This document shows, in pieces, positions 6,184 to 15,700 of a stretch of DNA of 64,000 bases. The notes below the pieces were generated by a model. The model was not told the DNA's origin and made no database searches. It saw nothing but the letters and a program-made list of their open reading frames with translations. Origin of the DNA: a virus; the IMG/VR virus record IMGVR_UViG_3300036766_000194, positions 235,876 to 299,875 of that record; one strand, 5' to 3'. The position numbers and the translations under genes were made by a program. The first letter of the stretch is position 1. Each line of letters begins with the position of its first letter.

Positions 6184-7419
6184 CTATACCATCAAAAATC
6201 CGTTAAATATATCACCGCCGGAAATCTCCCATGCTTGATTGATACGTGGCGCAAGAACACCTGGTGGAACACCTCTATTAGTCCACACCACCGTACCATC
6301 GGTTGTTGTTCCGTCTACACTAGAAGAGAAAGCAAAGGCAGAAGTGTTAGTCCAGGTGATGTGGTTATCTACAACAGTTCCCGATAAGATACGACTGAAA
6401 GTTGGGACTCCTGTTCCCGATTTCTGGTCCCCTGTAACCGCTGTAACTGTCTGAATATTGTTATTCAAATCTCTTATCTTATCTCCAATATTGTAGACGT
6501 GAGAAGAGACCCAATAGGGGTAGGTGGTTCCTGCTGTCGTAACTTGCTGCACAAAACCATTTAAATCTAAGATTGAATCTCCTATGGCGGGACTTCCGGT
6601 AAATCCGTAAGCCTGACCACGGTTGTAGTAGGAGTTAATGGGCCAACCTGACACCATAGCTAATCCAGTATGAGGGGTGGTTGGTAGAAGGTCGGGAACC
6701 AAGAATAATTGAGGAGGAAAAGTATCTCCTTCAATTTGACGAACAAAAATGCGTAAAGTATCCTGTATGCTTAGGATGAAAGCATCAATGTCTTCACCCG
6801 AACCGAACACAGTGGCTAGATTTAGTCCCACATGGGCTGGTTTAGCTAAGTTTATAGCCCCTGATAAAGTCTGTGTTATAGCTTGAAGTTGATTTAAATC
6901 TGAAATACTATTTAAAGATCCTCCAACACTTATGCTTACGTTAAGACTGTTACGATCTGACTGATCATAAAACTGACCAATTAGCTTATACAGTTCTACT
7001 ATCTTGATATTGAGTCCTGTGTATGCTGAGATCACCCTTTCTATCCCGTCTACCTTGGACCCTTCCAAATAAGCCTGTATTAACTGAACTAACATAGTAC
7101 GATAAGCTATGTCAGACTGAGTGTCTTGAGGATAGATACGACTGATAGATAAGGGTTCTGACCAACGACGACGAATATCCGGAGGAGTAAGGTAACTTGG
7201 GTTTTTGTTTACCTGATCGTAGGCATAATTGTATTCCAATTGAGCCAATTCTATAGCCACAGCACGGAGAATCTCTCCCCATATACTTTGGTCATTTCTA
7301 GGTGTGTAGTAATTAGCAGTGGCTTGTAACAACGAGTTCATTAGAGCATCTTCATATTGAAGAAGATCTTCTCGTGTTCTTATGTAAAGATTATCTGCTT
7401 GTTGGGTAGGTACGCTCAT
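6184..7419 (-). CDS. Baseplate protein, gpI-like (tail protein I family)
   Basis: The gene lies directly after a baseplate J-like gene (3 bases apart), the usual J-I order of contractile-tail phages. The N-terminal 150 residues are helical (YTPRNDQSIWGEILRAVAIE), followed by a domain with AYRTMLVQLIQAYLEGSK, as in proteins that link the baseplate wedge to fibres. Residues from about 300 to 395 form a beta module with YWVSSHVYNIGDKIRD and TTDGTVVWTNRG, also found in the J-like protein and in the protein at 24248. The protein should sit at the baseplate rim. The family call is by context and layout; primary similarity was not tested. Confidence 0.6.
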   Translation of the reverse strand: MSVPTQQADNLYIRTREDLLQYEDALMNSLLQATANYYTPRNDQSIWGEILRAVAIELAQLEYNYAYDQVNKNPSYLTPPDIRRRWSEPLSISRIYPQDTQSDIAYRTMLVQLIQAYLEGSKVDGIERVISAYTGLNIKIVELYKLIGQFYDQSDRNSLNVSISVGGSLNSISDLNQLQAITQTLSGAINLAKPAHVGLNLATVFGSGEDIDAFILSIQDTLRIFVRQIEGDTFPPQLFLVPDLLPTTPHTGLAMVSGWPINSYYNRGQAYGFTGSPAIGDSILDLNGFVQQVTTAGTTYPYWVSSHVYNIGDKIRDLNNNIQTVTAVTGDQKSGTGVPTFSRILSGTVVDNHITWTNTSAFAFSSSVDGTTTDGTVVWTNRGVPPGVLAPRINQAWEISGGDIFNGFLMV

Positions 7420-7422
7420 GAA

Positions 7423-10400
7423 TTAACTCGTTTTGTAATCCAGCTGTATTCTTCCCGGTACGAAATATTCAGTGCTTGATATCTGTATATCCTTGGCTCC
7501 GCCTTCTCCAAAAACTTGATAAGTTACAAAATAGGACTGTAATCCTGGATTTGCTATAGTAGAAGGAATAGTGATTAGAATTTTCTGAGCATAAGAAGAG
7601 CTTAGGGATTGAGTACTGCTTATTTGATCATTTGTTCCAATTATGTAGAAACTAGGAACAGTACTATTTACTAGGAAATCTTGAACACTTGTAGCTCTAC
7701 GATACGCTTGTCCTTGATACAACAATCCTACATAAGCAGTTGAGGATCCTCCTCCGGGGATAGTCGCATCGGGGAGAACAGCAGAATTGGTTATAAATGA
7801 CTGTATGGGTAATTGTAAGTTTGTAAAAGAAGGATCCGAACTTAAAGGATTCCAGGTTGTCTGTGAAGGGACCACAATTCCTATGTCATAAGCTCCATCA
7901 CTCTTAGCAAACTTTATCAAAGGAAGCTGTACATTGGTAACTCCTGTTACAGACTTAACCTGACGAACAACTTCGGACATGACCAACTTATTACCGGGTA
8001 CATTGTCTAAAACAATGCTAATCATGCTACGGATCTTGGCATCTATAACATCCGGAGATACCTGGGAAGAGATCTCCACCACCATTGTTATATCAACGGG
8101 GTTAGCAATCATTGACTTAACCAGGACATCTGCTGCTGCGTGCTTTGTTACCGCAATTTGAGTTGCTAACTGATTAACAAAAGCAGGATATTGGGTACTT
8201 ATTGAAAATGTCTCATTGATGAAGTAGCTAACTTTCACCGTAGACCCCGTAGGGATCTGTCCTGTAAGAATTCTTGCTAGGCTTGCTATTCCACTGGTGG
8301 AATTATATACTAGAGAAAAGTCAATCCCTTCACGCATAACAACATCAATACCTGCTACGGTAAGTGTTACTTTTATGTATCGGTTATCGTGAGCAATTCC
8401 TGCTCCGGTTAACCCCGTTGCTAAGAGAGGATCGGTGTTAAAACCGTCCAAAGACAGTTGAGTGAAGTCATAAGACTCAGGCATCCACACGTTATGAATA
8501 AACCCCGAGTTTGCCAATTGGCTAGAAACAGTTCCATTAAGAGTTGTGTTTTCTTGATTTACAAATGTAACCTGTTCATATAGAGAATACTTGTAATATG
8601 AAACCACCAAAACAGGGGGATTGACACTGGCTGGGGCAGGAATGCTCCCTGTAGAAACCCTATTCAAACTCCAGTTGTTATAACGTCCAGTCCTAACCAA
8701 GGTGTAATCCACCCCATAAGTATACAAGGTAGAAAGGTCCCCACTACGAACAACTAAGGAAGGTAACACCTGACCGTTGATGGTTTTTTGTAGAACTACG
8801 TTTGCTCCCGAATCAACGTCAACGGACATTGCGTTATCAATAGAAACTATGGAAGAAGTTAACGAGACATTTTTAGTTGTCTGTAATAGGCTAGAAGACG
8901 GAATCAAAATCGTATCTCCTGCTAACTGAGAACCCCCATTCAATAGAAAATCTTGGGTGCGTACTAGTTGTATTGAAGTAGGAGAAACCACCCCGGTATT
9001 CTGATTTCCAGTTACGCTATTCACAGAAATAATGGGTTGTAGGGTAGGAACATTGTTCAAAGGAGTATGAATTCTAGCAAACATTCCTATGCTATAGGTT
9101 CCAGCAGAAGCGGATTGTAAGGCATTGACAGCCACTGAATTTGTAGCCGAAACACCTGCTATGACAAGAGGTTGCTGAGATACAAATACAGAATTTCCTA
9201 CCAGTTGATAGGCTAATTCGTTGGGATTCAAGAAAAGAAACCCATCTGTATTGTCAATGAAAGAATTCAAAGTACCTAAATAAAACGATTGACCACCTCG
9301 TTGTACAATAACTTCTACTGCCTGTTCTAAAGGAGAAGTTAGCTGAGAAAACCCACTTATAGAAAATTTCAAAATACTGCGATCCACAAGAGTCAAGGGA
9401 GTGTAAGCACTAAATGTCCCCTGAGGAGCAGTGTTTTGATATTGATAAATCGCGGTTTCTGTCTGCTGAGAATTGGACGAACCACGAACATATAAATCAA
9501 CTGTACCAAAGACGTGTTTCTGTCGAATAGGATCCCAATCACGCAGCATCTCTAGATCCCCAGCGGCCACAACATTAGCAGCAACAATAGAAGGAATAGC
9601 ACGAGCCTGAATTAAGTATCCATTCCGTGTTCCTGTATCAACTCCAGTAACAATACGGTCCTGAATCTGGGCTGCATAAACAGAATTGTTTTGGCTGTCA
9701 GTTCCAAAATTAGCCGGAACTAAGTTTGTTACACTCCAACCTTGAGGTCCCCCACTAACCACTGTAGTAATTGTTCCTACTCCTACATTTCCAATACTTC
9801 CAGTGGTTGTACACTGAGCGGGAACTATCACCTGGTATCTTCCATATTGGGAATCGAAAAAACTGGACGCGGAGGCAGGAGAAATAGACGCACTTCCTGT
9901 AGTTACAAAATTTAACGCAGGAGTCTGAGAGTTTGGGCTAGTTGCTACAATAGCTCCTTGAGGGATAACTATAGATTGTAGAGGTTTAGTGTATGTGTAG
10001 AAAGTAAGATTAACAACCGCTGTTGTAGATCCCCCTCTCACAACACCTGCCTGCTCACCCAACATATCAAACTGCTTATTGATGAATGCCTGTGTATCAG
10101 AAGCCTTCATTCCATAAGCTCTAGAAATCTGCTGTTTTATAGGAGAATCAGAGTAAGAGTCACTAATTCCATCATTATTAGCATCATCAATCTGAGTAAT
10201 AGCACTGATACTAGAAGCCATATGACTGAACCACTCTCGAACAGACATGTTAGATAGTTCTACTGCGATAGGATCAATAACTAAGTCACGCAATTCGGAA
10301 CGAGGAGTTAAGTCTAGTTGAGGATAGGCGCGAGTAATTTGAGAGATCATTCTCCCTGCTATATCCTCCTTACGCTGTAATCCTAAAAAGTCTGTAGGAT

Positions 10401-11340
10401 TTACCTTCTTTAGATTGACAAAACCACAAGTAAGAGGACCATTCTGCTGAGACTCAAACACCACGTTGGTAGTGGGGTCTTGAATAACTGTAGAAAATAA
10501 GGCATAAAACTTGTCCGAATTGATAGCTGAGGTAGGGACAAAAATAGAACTATAATTGGTTGTTTGGGTTGAAGTAACAGTGGTTGCTGTGGTAGTGTTT
10601 CCACTAACGACCGTGGTGGTATTAGAAGTAACCGGGTCGTTTGATGTCCTGCTGATGGTTGTTACCAAGTCTCCAAATTGAGTATAGGGTATCGTAACCC
10701 CGGAAGAATCTGTTGATAATACAGCTCTTACACCTAAAAATCCGGTGAAAGGGGGAGTTGCCCATTCTAATTGACAAGATTGGGAACCCTTATAAGCTCT
10801 TAAAGCTGATGGAGGACTAATCTTTAAAGCTAGTCCTGAATTGAAGAATAGAAGAGTAAACTTAGAAGTCGGTGTTATAGCGATGGGCCCTAAACACTTC
10901 CAAATAACTGTTCCATCTGTGGTAATAGAACTTGGTACAGTTCCCCAAGTAGGTGCTGTGAACCCCGTAATCCCTGCGATCAAAACTACCTGAACATTTC
11001 CATTGCTATCGGTAACTCTATAACCCACAGCAAGAGAAGTAGAAGTGGCCCATACTACGTTTGGGACATAATTTCTTCCCGTAATCTGTACAGTTGTTGA
11101 AGCTACACTAGTGTCTAGAGGTATGGTCCCAGAAAATGTGTTAAAAAATCCTGTAACAGGATTTGAAAATACCAGAGTCTGACTGTAGATAGAAATTTCT
11201 AAACGTATGGTATTAGCATCGGTTTGAACCTTAAAAGGTAAGATAGAAGTGTCAACAGACAGAGTGCTTACCCCTTCTGTAGAAGGTATGTAAGGCGACA
11301 AAATAGATATAGGTGTTAAGCTAGAAATCGGTGCTGACAT
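7423..11340 (-). CDS. Baseplate J-like wedge protein (1305 aa)
   Basis: A central region of about residues 340-640 has the features of baseplate J/gp6-type wedge proteins. There is a membrane-distal helix (DLTPRSELRDLVIDPIAVEL), an alpha bundle with QISRAYGMKASDTQAFINKQ, then RGGSTTAVVNLTF and IPQGAIVATSPN typical of the J fold. After this come DRIVTGVDTGTRNGYLIQAR and ARAIPSIVAANVVAAGDLEM, where J proteins describe ring assembly. N- and C-terminal extensions are Ser/Thr-rich beta domains. At 1305 residues it is much longer than P2-type J, as in large phages. An N-terminal module (about residues 92-153) matches a module in the two neighbouring tail proteins. Confidence 0.75.
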   Translation of the reverse strand: MSAPISSLTPISILSPYIPSTEGVSTLSVDTSILPFKVQTDANTIRLEISIYSQTLVFSNPVTGFFNTFSGTIPLDTSVASTTVQITGRNYVPNVVWATSTSLAVGYRVTDSNGNVQVVLIAGITGFTAPTWGTVPSSITTDGTVIWKCLGPIAITPTSKFTLLFFNSGLALKISPPSALRAYKGSQSCQLEWATPPFTGFLGVRAVLSTDSSGVTIPYTQFGDLVTTISRTSNDPVTSNTTTVVSGNTTTATTVTSTQTTNYSSIFVPTSAINSDKFYALFSTVIQDPTTNVVFESQQNGPLTCGFVNLKKVNPTDFLGLQRKEDIAGRMISQITRAYPQLDLTPRSELRDLVIDPIAVELSNMSVREWFSHMASSISAITQIDDANNDGISDSYSDSPIKQQISRAYGMKASDTQAFINKQFDMLGEQAGVVRGGSTTAVVNLTFYTYTKPLQSIVIPQGAIVATSPNSQTPALNFVTTGSASISPASASSFFDSQYGRYQVIVPAQCTTTGSIGNVGVGTITTVVSGGPQGWSVTNLVPANFGTDSQNNSVYAAQIQDRIVTGVDTGTRNGYLIQARAIPSIVAANVVAAGDLEMLRDWDPIRQKHVFGTVDLYVRGSSNSQQTETAIYQYQNTAPQGTFSAYTPLTLVDRSILKFSISGFSQLTSPLEQAVEVIVQRGGQSFYLGTLNSFIDNTDGFLFLNPNELAYQLVGNSVFVSQQPLVIAGVSATNSVAVNALQSASAGTYSIGMFARIHTPLNNVPTLQPIISVNSVTGNQNTGVVSPTSIQLVRTQDFLLNGGSQLAGDTILIPSSSLLQTTKNVSLTSSIVSIDNAMSVDVDSGANVVLQKTINGQVLPSLVVRSGDLSTLYTYGVDYTLVRTGRYNNWSLNRVSTGSIPAPASVNPPVLVVSYYKYSLYEQVTFVNQENTTLNGTVSSQLANSGFIHNVWMPESYDFTQLSLDGFNTDPLLATGLTGAGIAHDNRYIKVTLTVAGIDVVMREGIDFSLVYNSTSGIASLARILTGQIPTGSTVKVSYFINETFSISTQYPAFVNQLATQIAVTKHAAADVLVKSMIANPVDITMVVEISSQVSPDVIDAKIRSMISIVLDNVPGNKLVMSEVVRQVKSVTGVTNVQLPLIKFAKSDGAYDIGIVVPSQTTWNPLSSDPSFTNLQLPIQSFITNSAVLPDATIPGGGSSTAYVGLLYQGQAYRRATSVQDFLVNSTVPSFYIIGTNDQISSTQSLSSSYAQKILITIPSTIANPGLQSYFVTYQVFGEGGAKDIQISSTEYFVPGRIQLDYKTS

Positions 11341-11359
11341 TATGAGGTCGCCTTTTTCA

Positions 11360-12121
11360 TTATGACGTAGCCTTTAAAGAAAAATTTAACGGCATTGTTT
11401 GTCCTGAATACGATGACACGGTAGCTGAGATATTTACCAAAGTGGGATCGTTAGGATCCAAGTCGGCTGACACGCTGACAATGTCTTTTAAAATCTCAGG
11501 AAGATCTAGAGTTTGTATAGTACGTTGTGCTAATTGTATTTGTTTCATACTATCCAAGACCCTGGTTACTTCCGAAGCTATGTCCGAATCGGTTATCGTA
11601 AAACCGTATTTCTGACCAATAAAATCCTTAATTCTACAAGTGAAAGAAGGATAAAACGCGCAACGAGATGTTAAGATAAATTTCAATGCTCTCTGATATA
11701 GTTTCAAATTTCCACCTATCTTAGCCAGAACCCCCCCACTGTTCTGTTCGAAGTTGTTCAATCTACCTATTCCATTACACTTTAAGCAAAATAGTTTTTG
11801 TGTTAGATAGCTAACCTCGATGAGGGGGTTAAAAAGTCTAACTTCTCTATTGAAAACAATCTTGTAGAAAATTACTCCTGCTTCCAGGATACGATTTGTA
11901 TCCTTGATCACTTGATACCCATAAATAGAATCATTTATGTTAACTAGATTTCCTTGTATATAAACTTTCACTTGGTCTGTTCCATTAATTGGCGCACGTT
12001 GATTTATAGCCGTGTTTCCCACATAATTGAGGGTTCTCAAATCACTAGGACTTATGATATAGCGTTCATTGCTCTGAGAATGATCACAAACCATCAATGA
12101 TGTGTTAAAATCGTATGACAT
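11360..12121 (-). CDS. Baseplate-region structural protein, possibly gp25-like
   Basis: The 253-residue protein is encoded just upstream of the J-like gene in transcription order. The C-terminal half has helices SRCAFYPSFTCRIKDFIGQK and a long run ending TIQTLDLPEILKDI. A final ferredoxin-like strand pattern follows (VSADLDPNDPTLVNISATV), reminiscent of gp25/W-like baseplate proteins, where NP.D.R.V.V.V motifs occur near the end. The N-terminus (YDFNTSLMVCDHSQSNERY) is unassigned. A CxxC pair (CLKC at about residues 118-121) may bind metal. gp25 identity is tentative; a structural role is well supported by position. Confidence 0.45.
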   Translation of the reverse strand: MSYDFNTSLMVCDHSQSNERYIISPSDLRTLNYVGNTAINQRAPINGTDQVKVYIQGNLVNINDSIYGYQVIKDTNRILEAGVIFYKIVFNREVRLFNPLIEVSYLTQKLFCLKCNGIGRLNNFEQNSGGVLAKIGGNLKLYQRALKFILTSRCAFYPSFTCRIKDFIGQKYGFTITDSDIASEVTRVLDSMKQIQLAQRTIQTLDLPEILKDIVSVSADLDPNDPTLVNISATVSSYSGQTMPLNFSLKATS

Positions 12122-12781
12122 TTAAAATGTCCTATCCACGAATTTAAGGTCAATTGGAGCACCAGGTGTAGACCTGTTATGTTGCTCCAATTCCCAAGTA
12201 GTTGGAGTATCCAAAGGATGAACACGGAAGTAAGGTTCTTTACTATTCTGTGGGTAATTCTCCGTCTTATCCTTCACTAAGACTGCTTGGTATTGTTTTT
12301 GAGCAAATAGACTTTCAATTTCCTGCAACAGAATAGGAATTTGAGTAACAGCATCTTTAGCATATTGGGCTTTATCTTCGTTCTTTTCAATAAGATTACG
12401 AAGATGATTCATGTGAAAAACTGCCTCATCTTGACGATTCAACTGTTCCTTGTAATATTTCTTGATTTCTGATGTAACTACCATAGGCATATGATCATTA
12501 CGAGGAGCGGGGACGAAGTGCCCATGGGGACCCGGTTGCCAAGATGCTTTGTCAAAAGTAGGAGACAAAATTTCATCGTTAGAACTACGATACCATTCTT
12601 CTAAAACTCCTGCTGTTTTTCTTAGTTGAGTAGCTCGTATTTGATAAGCCTGTTGTATTGCTGGAAATTTTTTTAAACGAACATTTAACCAACTCTTAAA
12701 TACTTCTTTTTGAGTTTCAGAAAATGTCCCAAGGAAATTGAAGGGTGGACCTGGGTAAGAATATTTGAATGAATTAGCCAC
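12122..12781 (-). CDS. Hypothetical virion-cluster protein (219 aa)
   Basis: The 219-residue protein directly follows the giant Ig-like gene (13 bases) and abuts the next gene with no gap. It is mostly helical with many Lys, Glu and Gln residues. The segment ITEKKYYKEQLNRQ-like region near residues 105-120 and AVFHMNHLRNLIEKNEDKAQ form probable coiled coils. There is no signal peptide or membrane segment. It may be an assembly chaperone or connector for the large fibre protein, judging by size, charge and gene order. No family is recognised. Confidence 0.5.
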   Translation of the reverse strand: MANSFKYSYPGPPFNFLGTFSETQKEVFKSWLNVRLKKFPAIQQAYQIRATQLRKTAGVLEEWYRSSNDEILSPTFDKASWQPGPHGHFVPAPRNDHMPMVVTSEIKKYYKEQLNRQDEAVFHMNHLRNLIEKNEDKAQYAKDAVTQIPILLQEIESLFAQKQYQAVLVKDKTENYPQNSKEPYFRVHPLDTPTTWELEQHNRSTPGAPIDLKFVDRTF

Positions 12782-12794
12782 ACGTCCTCCTTCC

Positions 12795-15700
12795 TTACTT
12801 TACTGTCAGCAGCAGGTTATGAGAGAATACACGCTTCTTAGCATCACGACCTGCTGCGTAGTTTCTTCCTCCCACATACAGACGAGCAACTTGTTTCTTA
12901 CCGATACAGGTAAATTTGGCAAAAGACCATTCCAGTTTACCTTCTATATCAGTTAAGACCGAAGCTGAACCCATTTTATCAAACACCTCTTCTACAGTTA
13001 GAGGAGTGACCCGATTATCTTCTAATGCTTTTAGAGATTCTAGTGTAGGAATAGGAGTTGACCCAGACAATTCAACCTCAGCCCCATTTTCTGCTACGAT
13101 AAGATAGCAAACCTCTTCACTAGTTCCTGTCCATTCCACAGGGAACTTATCTACAGAAGAATTAATTGAAATAGTCTCTCCTGTCAAACAATCTAATAGA
13201 CTCCCCACAGCTACACTAGACACTACAACACCTTCTTGAACAAACATGTCTAGAGTTGGGCAACCCCCTCCTCCACCACCTGAAGAAGGAGCAGCAGGAA
13301 CCGTTAGAGAAACCGTAGCAACGTTCACATTGTTCATATAAGTGACATCGCTTGTCACGAAACTATCTCCACTAAGATAGGTAATTACTCCATGTAAAGT
13401 AAGATTTAGAGTAGACGAAGAAGCAGTACTTATTACAGGCGGAGTTGCTTGAACGGTGTAACCAGAAATTCCAGAATAATTAGGAACTGTAGCAGTAACG
13501 GGGTTCAACTTAAATGCAGCGGTAATACCTGAACCATTGAAGCTAGACCCTGTCCAAGTCGGGTTGTAAGTACCTGTTGAAGATACTTTCAAATAGGCAG
13601 CTTGAACAGTAGAAGCAGGGATAACCCCAGCAGGTATGTTTACCGTTCCTAGATTAGTATAACCAGAAGGAGCGGCCCCTCCCATATCAATGACTGAAAC
13701 AACTACATCATTTGCGTTGGAGGTAGTTACTGATCCTGTTCCGAATGTACTAGTTGTGGACCCGGTAAAATGTCCTTGAACATCTACCGATACTGGAACA
13801 AGCAGCCCACTTACTTCATTTGCTATCACTCCAATAAGAGAATTAAATTGAGTTCCGGTTACTGACAAAGTGATTGTTGTAGTTCCTGCAGAAGTAATAG
13901 GCGCTGTCCAAATAAAGTTACACCACTCAGAGGAAGGATCCACATACCCCACTTGACGAGTCCACACGTTACCACGTGTATCACTTATTGTAGGACTAAT
14001 CAAGGTTCCCGGTCCCGCGTAGTCAAAGAAGGTTCCTGTAACCATCAACTGGTTACCAGAAGTAGTAGCGGAATTTAGAGTTACAGATAGGGTTCCTGGA
14101 GATCCGTTTTCAACATACCCTGTCTTAAACTGAATTACGTTAAAACTATAAGTTGTACTCGTAGCAGGGATTCCGTTAGAATAAATCGGAGTTATGCTGT
14201 TGGTCGTCAAAACCGTACCACCCCAAATAATGGTTGCTATGGTATTACTCTGTAGAGGAGGCAAAGGTTTAATAAGAGAAATAGTGAACGTCTTTTGTGT
14301 TCCATCTCCTATGATAGTGAGAGGAGAAACTGATACATCAGAAGCTAGATGAGGATCTAGTAAGTAGTTAACTTGGGTAGCAATAGCCTGCACACCATAA
14401 ACCGTTCCCGTAATAGCTCCGTTGCTTACTCCTGAACCTACATAAATGTCCAAACTCTTGTTACTATCTTGGTACCAAGCTATATCAGCATCAGCCAATA
14501 CTAAACTAGTGCTTACAACGTTTGCGTCAATAGCTGCCCCGTTATATCCAAACTGAGAGTTTCCCCCACTGTAAGCAAAAGCCAAGCGACCGTTCCACTC
14601 TGTGTTGTTAGCGGACAGTCCTAGTACTCCCGTGGGGTAATTTTGTAAAACTGTCGTCTTATCTACCGCAAAACCATTGTAGGTTTGAAAAGAAAATATA
14701 TTTAGAGAAGGGTCATTGTAAATGTAGATATACCCAGAAGTGTTCTCCAGAACAGGTATGTATGACTGACCTGTTCCGCCATACTGAACGGACAGGGTAG
14801 GAAAGAACCCCGTTCCTGGCGCCAAACGTAGAGCCGGGTTAATGTACACTGTCCAAGTGAAAGTGGCACTTACTGTAACTCCTTGATCGGTTATGGTTAC
14901 AGTTAAATTGTTACTACCCAAAGTTCCATTTTGGAAAGGACCTGTAATTTGAATAGTTGCAACGCCAGAAGTTATGCTAAGAACCGTTGCTGTAGCCCCG
15001 GTTAGTCCTCCCAACTGTGCGGTTATTTGTGAGGTTTGTGTTGACAAAACTCCTGAAGCAATTACATAAAAGGAAAGATTTGGACGAGGATTTACAGACC
15101 CTACATTTCCATTGGATACATAACCCAAGGAATTTGTAACAAGACCATTTGTGTAATCAAGTCCTGTCTTCAAAACTACACCTGTTGTCACAGTAACACT
15201 CAGTGTTTTGTCATAATAAGCACCTATGTTATCTGTAACTCGGAAGGTTACTGAACGAGTACCCACTTGGGTAGTTGTGCCAGAAACAACCCCGGTAGAG
15301 GGAGACAAAGTAAGGCCAGAGGGAAGTGTAGTGCTACTTAAAGGAGATATGCTCCAAGTGTAGGGAGAAGTTCCCCCTGTAGCTGTTAAGGTTGTACCGT
15401 ATACCGATCCCGCCGTAATAGAAGGAAGAGAAGCGGTGGTAATAGTTAGAGTACTTGCCTGAATTAACAGGTTGAGAGTTTTTGAAGGAGCAGAATTTGT
15501 TGCAGAATCGGTACAGTTAAAAACTATACCTGCATTGAAAGCTGAACCTCCTGTATTTCCTGATAAAACTCCTGCGGAAGTAAGGCTTAGAGAACCAGGA
15601 AGAATAGAAGAAGTGCTAAATGTATAAGGAGCCACCCCTCCAGAAGCAGCTAGAGTAGTAGTATAGGATGTGTTGATGATACCAGAAGGTAATGATGCCG

